Below, piece after piece: positions 1 to 11,225 of a DNA stretch of 64,000 bases. Origin of the DNA: CAWAHD01 sp963781785. GTDB lineage: Bacteria; Planctomycetota; Planctomycetia; Isosphaerales; Isosphaeraceae. The position numbers were made by a program, and so were the translations under genes. Position 1 is the first letter of the stretch. Every line of letters begins with the position of its first letter. Location of the stretch: positions 806,001 to 870,000 of the forward strand of contig CAWAHD010000003.1 in NCBI GenBank assembly GCA_963781785.1, in the 5' to 3' direction. Below the pieces are notes generated by a model. That model was not told where the DNA came from, did no database searches, and saw only the letters and a list, made by a program, of their open reading frames with translations.

Positions 1-74
1 AACTTCGCCGGCAACCGGGACGACATTTACAGCAGGGACTGACAGAAGCTCACTCGGCTACAGGGAGGTGTTCG

Positions 75-1170
75 GTGTTGGCCAGGGAATCCCGACAGAC
101 GCGCAGGCAGCGACGTGCAGGACGCCGAACCGATCTGACCGCCGTGGAGCCACTCGAAACGCGGGCGCTCCTGGCGTTTTCCCAGCTCGGATTCTCGCTT
201 CCCGACCTATCGATCACCGGCGAGGCGGGGCCGCGGGCCGCGTGGGGAGGCGTTCTTGACGTGTCGGTGTATATCCAGAACACCGGAGCCAGCACAACCA
301 CCGAGCCTTGGTCGCAGGCGCCTTCGAGCCAGGCGCCGATCGCCGGCTCGACGTACGGCAATACCAGCACAGCCGATGCGCCCGACTCGACGGTCGCCGT
401 GTACATTTCCAAATCCCCGAAGTCGCTCAAAGGCGCGATCCTGGCAGGAATTTTCGCGGCGCCGCCGATCTCCCAGAACAGCGTGGAACAGATGGCCGAG
501 TCGCTCACACTTCCGACCCGGCCGGCAGGATTCCCGGGAGGCGGCGGGAAAGTCTATCTCTGGTTCGAGGCCAATTCGAGCAGCACATTCCCTGAGGCAA
601 GCACGACGAACAACCTGAGCAAGCCCGTGCCGATCATGATCACGCCGCAGCCCTTGCCCGAGTTGCGGGCGCTCGCGCTGGCGCTCCCCTCCAGCCTCGA
701 GCCGGGAGACACCATCATTCCGCAGCTCCAGATCGAGAATCTCGGCACGGCGGATCCGGACGTGCAGGGACCGGTCACCGTGGACCTCGTTGCCTCGGTC
801 ACGCGCAGCTTCACCCTGGGCAGCTCGATCATCGCGTCGTACTCGATCACCAGCATCCCCGGTGTGTCGCAGGCGCCCGACCAGGGGGAACTTCAAGACG
901 TTTGCCCGGATGATCGTGAACCCGCCGCCCAACGTCGTCTCGATCACGGGCGCCGCGGTCACGCTGCCGACCAGCCCGCAGAAGTACTACCTGGGCATCG
1001 TGATCGATCCCGCTGGGAAGATCAACCAGCTCAGTCTGCCGAAGAACAACTTCGAGCTGATCCATGTCGTGGGACCGCCCGACGGTCTACCGCCCGCGGG
1101 CGTCGTGAGCACGACGCCTTCGGAGTCGTTCCCGAGCCCGCCCAGCGGTGTTCCCATCGGCATTCAGTGA
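75..1170 (+). CDS. LEPR-XLL surface protein with CARDB-like domains, frameshifted
   Basis: Starts at GTG 75 behind a strong GGGAGG ribosome site. Residues 22-35 hold a degenerate LEPR-XLL motif (LETRALLA) after a basic leader, the hallmark of planctomycete exported proteins. Two beta-rich segments follow, each with the 'NTG..T/NLGTAD' pattern of CARDB/APHP adhesion-like domains. The frame breaks at the five-G run near 886: the first frame reads through into the next gene as low-complexity sequence, whereas the +1-shifted frame continues sensibly (PPPNVVSITGAAVTLPTSP) to a stop at 1170. I read it as one 364-residue extracellular protein interrupted by a one-base indel. Ligand unknown. Confidence 0.68.
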
Positions 1171-1289
1171 CAGAAGGGGCCTCCCTTGACCCCGGCGGCG
1201 GCTGGCCCCTACAATCGATCGCGCCCTGGACAATCTCCCGGGCGCCTGAGCGTCCTTCTCTGGTTAGAACACCGAGTCAACGCGCCTTC

Positions 1290-2292
1290 ATGACCCGCCG
1301 CTATGTCAACCAACTGGTGAATGGCGACTCGGTCGACGAGGCGTTTCTGGTCGCGGACAAGCAGCTTCGGGCCAACCGGCAAGGCAATCTCTACCTGCAC
1401 CTGGAGCTGCGGGACAAGACGGGCACCGTGGGAGCCCGGCTCTGGAACGCCACCGAGAACCTGGCTCGCCTGTTCGAGCCCGGTGATTTTCTGCACGTGC
1501 GGGGAAAGACCCAGGTCTTTCAAGGATCGCTGCAGATCATCCTCAATCATCTCGAAGTCGTCGACCCTTCTCGGATCGAGCCGGAGGAGTTCCTGCCCCA
1601 GAGCGCAGAACGTCGGCAAGCTGATGGCCCGGCTGAGAGAGCTGCTCCTGGCGATGCACAACCCGCACCTCCGTGCCCTGGTCGAGTGCTTCTTGATGGA
1701 CGACGCGTTCGTTGCCCGGTTCACGGCCGCGCCGGCAGGCATCAAGAATCATCACGCCTATCAGGGTGGTTTGCTGGAGCACGTGGTGGCGCTCTTGAAC
1801 GTGGCCGACCGCATCAGCGACCTTTACCCCGAGATCGACCGCGACCTGCTCTTGACCGGCATCTTCCTCCACGACATCGGCAAGGTCGAGGAGCTCACGT
1901 ACGACCGCGCCTTCGCGTATACCGACTCGGGCCAGCTCGTCGGGCACCTGGTGATCGGAGTGGAGATGCTCGGCGACAAGGCGGAAGAGTTCGAGAAGCT
2001 CATGGGCGAGCCGTTTCCGCCAGAGCTCTTGCTGCGGCTCAAGCACATGATCGTCAGCCATCACGGCTCGTACGAGTTCGGCAGCCCCAAGCTGCCCATG
2101 ACGCTGGAAGCGGTGGCGCTGCATTATCTTGACAACCTTGACGCCAAGATCCACCTGTTCAGCCGTGAGATCCGCGACGACCCGAGCCGCGACTCGAGCT
2201 GGACTCCGTTTCAGCAGAGCCTGGGCGCCGGCTCTACAAGGGGACCGTGCCGGCCGATGGTTCCGGCGGCGAAGACGGCGCGCGCGCCCTGA
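1290..2292 (+). CDS. YhaM-like 3'-5' exoribonuclease (OB-fold plus HD domain), frameshifted
   Basis: ATG at 1290. Residues 10-90 form an OB-fold (LHLELRDKTGTVGARLW), followed by an HD phosphohydrolase domain with HHAYQGGLLEH and the metal-binding LHDIGK motif. OB plus HD in this order is the YhaM/Cbf1 exonuclease family, which trims 3' ends of RNA or single-stranded DNA. One frame covers 1290-about 1600 and another covers the rest, so there is an indel near the CCCCAGAGCGCAG stretch. A second shift near 2222 is possible, because the neighbouring frame reads GRRLYKG directly after QQSL, which suits the family's tail better than the open frame. It sits just upstream of RNase R, a sensible RNA-decay pairing. 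Confidence 0.72.
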
Positions 2293-2310
2293 TCCTGGGG
2301 ACGTCACGCG

Positions 2311-4638
2311 ATGGCCGATTTCGCCGTAATCGTGACCAACCTGGCGTCGCAGCCCGATTACCGGCCCATCACCCTGAAGGCGATGTCGCGCCGGCTCGAG
2401 GTGCCGGCGGACGACTACGCCGCGTTCCGCGCGACCGTCAAGAAACTGATCCAGGACGGCAAACTGCACCTGGCCAGAGACAAGACCCTGAGCCTGCCTG
2501 ACCGGGCGGGAATGATCGTCGGCACGTTTCGGCGATCGGCCAAGGGCTTTGGGTTTGTCCGTCTCCAGGTTCCCCGGGGAAAGATCGACCAGGTCTACAT
2601 CCCGATCGAGGCGACGAAGGATAGCTCGAGCGGCGACGAGGTCGCCATCGAGATCACCAGGCCGTCGCGCCGCGCGGGGTCAACCCGGAGGGGCGGATCG
2701 TCAAGGTCCTGTCGCGGGCCGCCGGAATATTTGTCGGTACGTACTTCGAGTCCGGGGACTCGGGCTTCGTGCAGATCGACGGCACGACGTTCCGCGAGCC
2801 GATTTCCCTGGGAGATCCGGCGCCAAGGGTGCCAGACCCGGCGACAAAGTCGCCATCGAGATCGTGCGCTACCCCAGCCCGTTTCGCCAGGGGGAGGGGG
2901 TCATCGCCGAGATCCTTGGCCAGCGCGGGCGCCGGGCGTCGACACCTTGACGGTCATCCGCGCATTCAACATCCCCGATACCTTCGAGCCGGCCCCCCTG
3001 GAACAGGCCCGCGAGCAGGCCAGACTGTTCGACGAGGACAATATCGGGACGCGGCGCGATCTGCGCAACGTTGTCACGGTCACGATCGACCCGGCAACCG
3101 CCCGCGATTTCGATGACGCCATTTCGCTCTCTCGCGACGACAACGGCCACTGGAGCCTGGCGGTCCACATCGCCGATGTGGCGCACTTCGTGCGCTCGGG
3201 ATCGCCACTGGACCACGCAGCCCGGACTCGCGGCACGAGCGTCTACTTGCCCGATCGCGTGATCCCGATGCTTCCGGAGATCCTCTCGAACAGCCTGGCG
3301 AGTCTCCAGGCCGGCCGCACCCGCTATACCGTGAGCGCACTCCTGGACTTCACGCCCGACGGAATCTTGACCGCCAAGCGGTTCGCACGGACGGCGATCC
3401 GGGTCGACCATCGCTTCACTTACGAGCAGGCCTTCGAGGTCATGAAACAGCCCGGCAAGGCCCACGAGGGCGTTGCCCCCGAAGTCGCCCTGATGGTGGG
3501 GCAAATGCTCGAGCTGGCAATGATTCTCCGCGGTCGAAGGCAGAAGCGGGGCGCTCGAACTGTCGTTGCCCGAGATCATGATCGAGCTGGGCGAGCACGG
3601 CGAGGTCACCGGAGCGCATCTTTCCAGCCACGACCAGAGCCACCAGGTGATCGAGGAATTCATGCTGGCGGCGAATGAGGCCGTCGCGACCGCGCTCACC
3701 GAGCACGAGATCGAGATCCTGCGGAGGGCGCACCCCAATCCCGAGTCATTCAAGCTCGACGAGTTCGCCGAATTCGTCCGCAGCCTGGGCCTCGTGATCG
3801 AGCAGCCTCAAAGCCGGTTCGAGCTGCAGCGGATCCTCAAGGAGACCATCGGCCGGCCCGAGGAATACGCGGTCCACTACGGCTTGCTCCGCAGCCTGAA
3901 GCAGGCTGTTTACACGCCGGAGCCGCAGGGGCACTATGCACTGGCCAGCGACAACTACTGCCATTTCACATCGCCCATTCGCCGGTACCCCGACTTGCAG
4001 GTCCATCGCCAGTTGATTGCCTGGCTGGAAGGGCACAAGCCACACAGCCGCTCTGACGAGCTCATTGCCCTCGCCCAGCACTGCACCCGCACGGAGCGCC
4101 GGGCCGAGGCCGCCGAGCGCGAGCTGATCCGCATGAAACTGCTTTTGTACCTGGAAGACCACATCGGCCAGGTCTTTCACGCCGTCATTACCGGTGTCGA
4201 GGATTTCGGTCTGTTCTGCCGGCTCGTGGAGCTGCCGGTCGACGGGTTGATCCACGTTACCAGCCTGGCGGATGACTACTACTATCTCGAGCCCGGAACC
4301 CACACCCTGGTCGGGCGCCGTTCCGGTCGTCGCCACCGGCTTGGCGACCGCGAGCAAGTCCGGATCGCGCCGTCGATAGTGACCGCCGCGAGCTCGATCT
4401 GGTGCTGGCGGAAACGGCGCATTCCGACGCGCGAGGTCAGGGCGCTCTTCGGAAATCAAGCTCCTCCAGGGCGAGTCACCACCCCGCGAGGCGCGGCGCC
4501 TTGGATCAGCCCGGCCGGAATGACCCGATCGAAACAGCCGCATCCAAACGGCCCGGAGCCGGCAAAGGCCAGCCTGGCTCCCAGAAGAAAAAACGAAACG
4601 CCAAAGCCAGAAGGCCCGGCAAGAAGAAAAGGCGCTGA
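2311..4638 (+). CDS. rnr: Ribonuclease R (RNase II family), at least five frameshifts
   Basis: Processive 3'-5' exoribonuclease. N-terminal winged-helix/cold-shock regions (KGFGFVRL, SGDSGFVQIDG) precede the RNB catalytic domain, with the metal-binding block DPATARDFDDAISL and the later TSPIRRYPDLQVHRQL. A C-terminal S1 domain (GVEDFGLFCRL...GLIHVTSL) follows, then a very basic Lys/Arg tail ending KKKRR at 4638. No single frame holds it. The protein must be read with shifts near 2675, 2820, 2935, 3540 and 4375, each at GC-rich runs, with family-typical sequence resuming at once. No in-frame stops or losses of catalytic residues are seen, so assembly indels are likelier than a true pseudogene. 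Confidence 0.85.
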
Positions 4639-4736
4639 CCCCTTTCTGGAATCGGACACCGAGCTCCAGGTGACGCGCGAAGGTGGAAACCATGGCGCGC
4701 CCCCTGGAACTCGATCGGCCGACCCGACTTCTTTGA

Positions 4737-4994
4737 TCAGACAGCACAGTTGGCGGTGAGCATCGTGCGAATCGAATCGACGCACGGCAGCTCGAACAAT
4801 AGGGTCCCGTTCCAGTCCCTCTCGAACTCCACCATGAAGAACCACTTGGAACAGCCGTCGCACGTTCCGAGGAGCTGCGTTGGCTCTTCTTCATCGGGCT
4901 GGTGAAGGTCCAGTGGAAGCTGGCAATCGGGACAGCACAGTGAATTGCCTCCAGGATTCGTTGTGATGGCACGCGCAACCAATTCGAAGGTCAT
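4737..4994 (-). CDS. Small zinc-ribbon protein, unknown function
   Basis: About 85 residues starting at the ATG whose complement ends at 4994. It has two CXXC knuckles (CPDC and, about 30 residues later, CDGC), a typical zinc ribbon, then a short hydrophobic/aromatic tail (WFFMVEF, GTLLFELPCVDSIRTM). Nothing marks a catalytic role. An upstream extension to 5087 is open, but its sequence is not protein-like. It lies convergent with the preceding RNase R gene. Probably a real small gene because of the ordered cysteines. Confidence 0.5.
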   Translation of the reverse strand: MTFELVARAITTNPGGNSLCCPDCQLPLDLHQPDEEEPTQLLGTCDGCSKWFFMVEFERDWNGTLLFELPCVDSIRTMLTANCAV

Positions 4995-5414
4995 GCGATT
5001 GGGCACCGTCGGCCCGAGACGGGAAGGTGGCACGGATACCTCCCTGCTTTCCTCAGCAACAAGACTCGAACAATGAGCATCCTGCACATCATGGCGCGAG
5101 AACCGCAGTGTTCTCTAGTTAGGCGGTTCGTTGCCTTAAATATCATATTCGTCTCATCCAATCCTGCAATCCGAGAAAACGGAAAAAAAATGAAGGGATG
5201 GTTCGGACAATTCATGCAACCGTCAAAGATGGAGTGGCAGCTTTTACCTGGAATGCCGATTTCTCGTGTGAACTGAGCGGGATCTGAGCTTCACAGAATT
5301 GGGCGGGCAGACCACAATCGCCCTCCCCCCGGGATACAGCCGCCTCGGCCGAACTAAACGCATGAATGCACTCAGCGAAGTCAGGATGAATACGGATCGA
5401 ACGGAGGCCATCCG
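4995..5414. other. Intergenic region between divergent genes
   Basis: About 420 bases, less GC-rich than the surroundings around 5120-5230, as expected for back-to-back promoters of the small zinc-ribbon gene and the HEAT-repeat gene. I see no RNA structure or convincing reading frame in it. Confidence 0.4.
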
Positions 5415-6416
5415 ATGGACTGGAAGAGGTATGGATTCGCGGTCGGAGTGATGGGGATTGTGTGGTGTGGCTCGTGGGTGTCACTCGCGGCTCAGACAGT
5501 GGAGCGTGATACGACGATCACTGGTCCGCGGGGTCGATCGATCGAGCGTAAGACTGAGATTCAGCGGGGGCCCGGGTCGATCGATCGGCAGGTTCAGGTC
5601 ACGCGTCCGGGGGGGACGTTCACGCGGCAAACGCAGATTCAACGATCACCGGCCTTGGGGCCCGTTCGCCGGGGACCTTTGATCGCCGGTCCGTGGCCGC
5701 GGCCTGCTTGGTTTCCGCGACCGGTGGTGATCGGCCAGCCTGTGCCGGCTTTCGGCTTCGGGCTTCTTGCGGTGCCGGCGCTGAATTTCTCGTTCGGCGG
5801 CGGTGGCGGCGGCGGAATGATGGGTGGCGGCGGTGGGATGATGGGCGGACCTCCGCCCGGCGGGATGGGTCCAGGAGGGCCCGGGGCAGGGCCCCCGCCC
5901 CCGCCTGACCAGGTCGCCTTGATGACTCAGCGGCTGCAAAGTTTCTACTGGAACAACCGCAAGGAGGCCGCCTATACCTTGGGCCAGCTCGGCGATCCGC
6001 GGGCCGTGCCATCCCTGGTTCATGTTCTGAAATATGATTCCTCAAAGGATGTGCGAATCGCTTCGGCGATCGCGCTGGGCGAGATCGGCGGGCCCGAAGC
6101 CGCCATCGGGCTGGAGCGGGCGTCGATCTACGATCGACGAGACGAGGTGAAGAAGGCCGCGGCGACTGCGCTCAATCGCCTGAATGCCAAGGCCAAGGCA
6201 GCTCCTCCCTTCTCATCGCAGGTCGGCCGGCCGGGCATTGCGCCCATGCCCCCGGAGCCGCAGGCGTCTTCGCCATTCCGGGAACAGCCTCAGGCGAGCG
6301 CACCCCCACCCGAGGCCCCGCGGTCAGACACCGCGCCCTGGCAGGGTCAATCCGAGCCCGCCGCGTCGCAACCGCCTCCGCCTCCAACGCCCGTCACGGG
6401 GCCGCAGAACCGGTGA
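5415..6416 (+). CDS. Secreted Gly/Pro-rich HEAT-repeat protein
   Basis: 333 residues. An N-terminal signal peptide (hydrophobic stretch about residues 8-26, ending SLAAQ) leads into repeated ERDTTITGPRG / QVTRPGGTF-type segments, a poly-Gly/Met stretch (residues about 133-160), and then two HEAT/PBS-lyase repeats (AAYTLGQLGDPRAVPSLVHV; IASAIALGEIGGPEAAIGLE). It ends in a Pro-rich tail. This is a scaffold or envelope-associated protein type common in planctomycetes. No enzyme motif is visible; partner unknown. Confidence 0.65.
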   Translation: MDWKRYGFAVGVMGIVWCGSWVSLAAQTVERDTTITGPRGRSIERKTEIQRGPGSIDRQVQVTRPGGTFTRQTQIQRSPALGPVRRGPLIAGPWPRPAWFPRPVVIGQPVPAFGFGLLAVPALNFSFGGGGGGGMMGGGGGMMGGPPPGGMGPGGPGAGPPPPPDQVALMTQRLQSFYWNNRKEAAYTLGQLGDPRAVPSLVHVLKYDSSKDVRIASAIALGEIGGPEAAIGLERASIYDRRDEVKKAAATALNRLNAKAKAAPPFSSQVGRPGIAPMPPEPQASSPFREQPQASAPPPEAPRSDTAPWQGQSEPAASQPPPPPTPVTGPQNR

Positions 6417-6429
6417 GGTACGGACCAGG

Positions 6430-8185
6430 TTAACGCCGTGCGAGGTTCTGCTGGAACGCGTTCAGGCCCCGGTAGTCGTGGCAGATCGAGATATCCCACG
6501 ACCCGATGATGATGCCGCGCTCTCGCACAAAGATGCGGTCGAGCGACTCCAACCGGCCGAAGACACCCTTCTTGACCAAGAGCTTGGCATAGTTAGGCGG
6601 CATGTTGCCGTCTTCGACCACGATGACCGGCCGGTTCTTGAACGCATCAGGATCGTGTCGCGGGTTGGGATGCCACAGGTCATGCTGGTTCACCGGCTGA
6701 GGGGTCATGCCATAATTCCAGCTCAGGCAATACGTGTCGGGCTGGCCGGGCAAGTAGAAGGAAAGCGTCGAGGTCAGCCCGTAAGTGGGCGTGAGCACAA
6801 CTGGTGAGGAGCCCTGTGCCCGGAGGGTCGCCAGTCGATCGGCGACGGCACGAGCCAGCACCTGATGCCCGCGCATCCGAGCCGTCGGGTCGACCAGCCG
6901 GAATGGCGCCGGCCATCGATGCGTGGAGCCGGGGGCGCGATCGTGCAACCAGGGGATAGAACCATTCGGTGTGATGGATGGCGACCACGCCGGCAAGGGA
7001 AAGACACCAGGCGGCAACGCAGGCTCCCGCCCGCAGGCCGCCGCCTGCCAGGGCCTGATCGACTCGCAGGCCGATCAAGGCCACGAGCGTGATGTATCCG
7101 GGGACCATCCAGTTGGCCTCGGTCTCGCCCAGCAGACTGGCCGCCAGGCAAGCGCACCAGATGACCCCCCAGAGGCACACCAGATAGAGCAGGCCAGTGC
7201 GGTCGCCGGCAATACCGGGGCCGCCCCGCTGCGCATCGCCGCTTCCATGGGCGTCCTGCGTGCGTGCCAGCTTGCGGAGCGCGCCAAAAATGGCGAGCAG
7301 ACCGACCACCCACCAGATCCCGCCCAGGGCGGCCGCATCGCCGCCGAAGAAGCTGAGCACCGGCCCCAGACCGGCCCAGCTCGCCCTGGCCGAGAGTCCG
7401 ACGCGATCGGCGAGCTGGTTGGCCCCGGCCCATCCGTGCAGAGAATTCCAGGCCAGGATCGGTGCCAGCCCGATCACGCTCGATAGGAGCGACATCGCCC
7501 AGAATCCGGGTCGCGCAAGCTGGCGACGGTGGGCCGGGCTGAGCATGAGGAACACGCCGACCGAAGCCGGGAACGCCAGAAACGAGTACTTGGCCAGAAC
7601 CCCTAGGGCCCCGATCAGACCGGCGAAAACCCAGGGTCGCGTTTGGTCGCGAAGGATGCCCCGGTAGGCCCACACTGCGGCCCAGGCCCAGCAGCAAACC
7701 AGAGGGGTGTCGCTCGTGATCACGACTCCGCCGATCGCCAGGACAGGAATCACCGGCAAGAGCACCACGGCGATGAGCCCGGCTCGCCGGGCGCCCGTTG
7801 CGAGCGACGCCAGCCGGTAGATCGCCCAGGCGGTCAATCCTCCCATGAGCACGCACGGGAACCGAACCGCGAACATCAGCGAGCCTGTCAGCTTCAGGCT
7901 GAGCGTGCCGAATACCTCGGTGGCCACTCGAATCAGCCAGGCGATCAACGGCCCCCGGGAGAAGTAGCTCAGCGCCAGCCGGCGAGACCACGCCCAGTAC
8001 TCCGCCTCGTCGTTGCAGAGATCCCAGTCGCAGCCGCAGACGAGAAAGACCACCTGGGCGATCAAGACGGTCAGAATCACCGCGATCGCCGCGCGAGCAA
8101 ATGGATCAGCGCTCGCGTGGCCCGTGTCATTCGCCGAGGGGCGAGAAGCGAGTCCGGCCCTGGATCGTGCTGCCAACCGTGACAT
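6430..8185 (-). CDS. GT39/ArnT-type membrane glycosyltransferase, frameshifted
   Basis: About 580 residues once joined. The N-terminal loop has DWDLCNDEAEYWAWSRRL and SRGPLIAWLI, the acidic first-loop signature of GT39/PMT-like enzymes, which move sugars from polyprenyl-phosphate carriers on the outer face of the membrane. About ten transmembrane segments follow. The frame is broken near 6955: the first frame ends in Arg-rich sequence after HHTEWFYP, whereas another frame continues with a soluble C-terminal domain (TPTYGLTSTLSFYLPGQPD) to 6430. One base too many in the CCCCTGG run explains it. Acceptor unknown; no glycan cluster is nearby. Confidence 0.72.
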
Positions 8186-8203
8186 GGAAGGTGTGACCTT
8201 CGC

Positions 8204-8462
8204 GCTAGTTCAGCAGGAAGGTGCACTCGAGCGCCTTCCCGAAAACGAGTGCCCGGTCGCGAAGCTCAAGGTCGCGGCGTCGCGTCCGGCCGGGTCAAGT
8301 ATCCCGTGTCTTCGATATCGGCAGAACGTCCCGGAAACTCGAGAACACCGGTGCGTAGTAGCGCAGCGAGGACCGCGCTCTTGGCCGCGTTATCCAATTC
8401 GTCTGCACAGCGATGGCCCGGGCCGCGATCATCGCCGTTCGACCCGTCCGGACCACGGTTCC
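8204..8462 (-). other. Unassigned coding-like stretch between two genes
   Basis: Between the DUF1015 gene and the glycosyltransferase the minus strand holds protein-like pieces in different frames (ELDNAAKSAVLAALLRTG..., then RDLELRDRALVFGKALE before a TAG at 8204). They may be a small gene split by indels, as with its neighbours. I do not recognise it. Confidence 0.25.
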
Positions 8463-9784
8463 TCAAGATCCTTCGATGGGGCGGATCGGGTTGAGCACAA
8501 GCCCGGTGAGGAGCTTGGGATAGAAGTACGTACTCTTGGGGGGCATGGTTTCGAGGTTGGACGCGATGCTCTCGACGTGGTTCATCCGCGCGGGCGGGAC
8601 GAGGCAGGCGAGGTCGCAGCCGCGTGGCGGCGACGTCGGCCAGGACCTCACCGATCGAGTGGACGTAGCGGCACTCGGCCTTGCCGAACTTGACGAGTTG
8701 CTCGGAAAGCACCAGAACGTGCAGCACACTGACACCGAGGCTTCGCCAATCGGCGCTGTGCTCGGGAGCCAGCCGATCCATGGCGACGTCGGAACGAAGC
8801 CTGGCCAAGAGCCATCTGCCGTCGGCGACCGTGCCAAAGCCGAGCAGGTCCTGGTCGCCGGACTGCTCGATGGCCTCCCAGGCGGCCCTGCAGCCGGCTT
8901 CGTCCGATACCCGCCTGCTTGACGTCGAACTCCGGCTCGAGCCGGGCCGCGAGCTCGTCCGGACTGGTAGCCCGGGATATCTCGAGACCAGCCGGTGCGT
9001 CGGCAGAATCAACAGCCCCGGATCGCTCATGCCCACGAGCATCATCAGGCAGAAGTTGGGAGGATCGTCGTGGCCCTGGTGATTGCACCGGCTTCGCCGC
9101 GATCTTCGCGATACTTGAGGGCCGTCTCGTAGCGGTGGTGGCCGTCGGCGATGAAGACGGGCTTGGCCGCCATCAGGCCGCCGATGGCCGTGTGGGTTTC
9201 CTGGTCGGTCGACGACCCAGAGCCGGTTTTCGACGCCGAGGTGGTCGGTCGCCACCAGGGGAGTGCGATCGCGCAGACCGGCCTCGACCGTGCGGTGCAC
9301 ATTCCCGTCAGGGTCGGGATAGAGCCCGAAAACCGGGCTCAAATTGAAGCCGGTCGCGTGATAGAGGGCCAGGCGGTCGGCCTTGGGGCCGGCGAGCGTC
9401 TGCTCGTGGGGATAGATCTTCCCCTGGCCGATCGGCTCCAAGCCGAACTCGCGCAAGGAATCCCTTGCGGGTATGGATCTTGCCGTCGATTTCAAACGTC
9501 TGGTGGTAGACATAAAGGGCGGGGTGGTCGTCCTCGCGGAGGATGCCCTCGCGAAGCCAGTCCTTGAGAAGCCGGGCCGCTCGCGTGTAGCGCTCCCCGG
9601 CCAGGGTGTCGCCGGGCTCATCCCGGTTGAGCTCCAGCCGGATGACGTTATAAGGGCTGGCCTCGTAGAGCCGGTCTTGCAGGGCGGGGTCGATCACGTC
9701 ATACGGCGGGGCGACGACGTCGGACAGCGTTCCCACGCGTGCGACGTCGTAGCGGACCCCGCGAAATGGACTGACATCGGGCAT
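8463..9784 (-). CDS. DUF1015 family protein, heavily frameshifted
   Basis: Begins MPDVSPFRGVRYDVARVG with VVAPPYDVI, contains FIADGHHRYETAL in the middle and ends MPPKSTYFYPKLLTGLVLNP, all diagnostic of the DUF1015 family (about 420 residues, biochemical role not settled). At least five frame changes are needed (near 9465, 9190, 9090, 8980 and 8600), each followed at once by family-like sequence. The neighbouring S-adenosylhomocysteinase gene ends 17 bases upstream of it on the same strand, so the two probably form an operon. As with RNase R, the density of shifts in otherwise conserved sequence points to base-call errors. Confidence 0.75.
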
Positions 9785-9801
9785 CGCGGATCATCCCCTG
9801 T

Positions 9802-11150
9802 TCACGTGCCCATTTCCCAGCTCTCGAGGTACTTCTTCTGTTCGGCGGTCAGGGTGTCGATCGAGAGTCCCATGGTCTCCAGCTTGAGCTTGGCGACGAA
9901 CTCGTCGACTTCCGTGGGCACCTGGTGGACCTTGTGGCCGAGCGAGCCCTTCTTCTTGACAGACCATTCGGTCGCAAGAGCCTGAGCGGCGAAGCTCATG
10001 TCCATCACGCTGGCCGGGTGGCCATGGGCGGCGGCCAGGTTGATCAGACGGCCCTCGCCCAGAATATAGAGCCGGTGGCCGTTCTTGAGCACGTACTCGT
10101 CGACAAACTCGCGGACGCCTTTGTTGGTCTTGACCGCAAGCTTGGCCAGGTCGTCGAGGGCGAGCTCGACGTTGAAGTGACCGGAATTGCAGATCATCGC
10201 ACCGTCTTTCATCACGGCGAAATGCTCGGACCGGATCACGTGGATGTCGCCCGTGACCGTGATGAACAGGTCGCCGACCGTGGCCGCCTCGGCAATCGTC
10301 TTGACCTGGAACCCGTCCATGGCAGCCTCGAGAGCGCGAATCGGGTTGATCTCGGTGACGATCACATGTGCACCCATGCCGCGGGCTCGCAACGACACGC
10401 CCTTGCCGCACCAGCCATAGCCGCAGACGACGACCTGCCGGCCGGCGAGGAGAGTATCCGTCGCCCGGATAATGCCGTCGATCGTGCTCTGGCCGGTACC
10501 GTAACGGTTGTCGAAGAAATGCTTGGTCTGGGCGTCGTTGACGGCGATGACCGGCAGCTTGAGCACGCCGTCTTTTTCCATGGCGCGGAGCCGGATCACG
10601 CCCGTCGTCGTCTCTTCCATGCTGGCAACCACGTTGGCCACCAGCTCGCTGCGCTCCTGGGCACTCAAGGTGGCGGCCCACTTCCGAACCTCGGTGTGCA
10701 CGTCGTCGAGCCGGCCCAGTGCGATGAAGATCATCGCGCTGACCAGGTCGGCGCCGTCGTCCATCGTCACGTGCGGCAGGTGCTGCAGGGCGGCCGCGAT
10801 GTGCCGGTAATAGCTGTGCTCGTCTTCTCCCTTGATCGCGTAGACGGGGATGCCGTCCTTCACCAGGCGGCGGCGACGTCGTCCTGGGTGGAGAGGGGAT
10901 TCGATGCGCACAAGAGCAGGTCGGCCCCGCCGGCCTTGAGCGTCTTGGCGAGGTTGGCCGTCTCGGCGGTGATGTGCAGGCAGGCCGACATCCTCATTCC
11001 GGCCAGCGGCTTTTCTTTCTCGAACCGCTCGCGGATCGCCCGCAAGACGGGCATGTCGCGCTCGGCCCAGTTCACCCGTTTCCGGCCGGCGTCAGCCAGC
11101 GATAAGTCTTTCACATCCCCCTTGACGGGGGCAGCAGTCGCGGTTGCCAA
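9802..11150 (-). CDS. ahcY: S-adenosylhomocysteinase, one frameshift
   Basis: Hydrolyses S-adenosylhomocysteine to adenosine and homocysteine, keeping methylation reactions running. Clear family blocks: AGMRMSACLHITAETANL, ASNPLSTQDDVAAA, YYRHIAAALQHLPHVTMDDGADL, the NAD-binding VVVCGYGWCGKGVSLRARG, and DMSFAAQAL near the end. About 448 residues. The frame breaks near 10863: the upstream part stops right after VAAAW while the next part resumes VKDGIPVYAIKGE, exactly as expected if one C is missing before TGG. An intact gene is the likely truth, since the rest is conserved. Transcribed ahead of the DUF1015 gene. Confidence 0.9.
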
Positions 11151-11225
11151 AGCATGGACTCCTTAACATGGTAGAAGACAGAAACCACTCGTACTCGCAC
11201 AGGAGCCCCCTTCTGGAAGGGCGGC

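Noticed and set aside
75..2132. A single 685-residue fusion of surface protein and nuclease
   Set aside because: The link between them is low-complexity Arg/Pro sequence created by frameshifts; each half resumes properly in another frame.
2311..4638. RNase R as a genuine pseudogene
   Set aside because: All domains and catalytic residues are intact, there are no in-frame stops, and neighbouring conserved genes show the same one-base shifts, which fits sequence error better.
11151..11225. S-adenosylhomocysteine riboswitch upstream of ahcY
   Set aside because: The 75-base leader shows no recognisable SAH-riboswitch core or stable stem arrangement.
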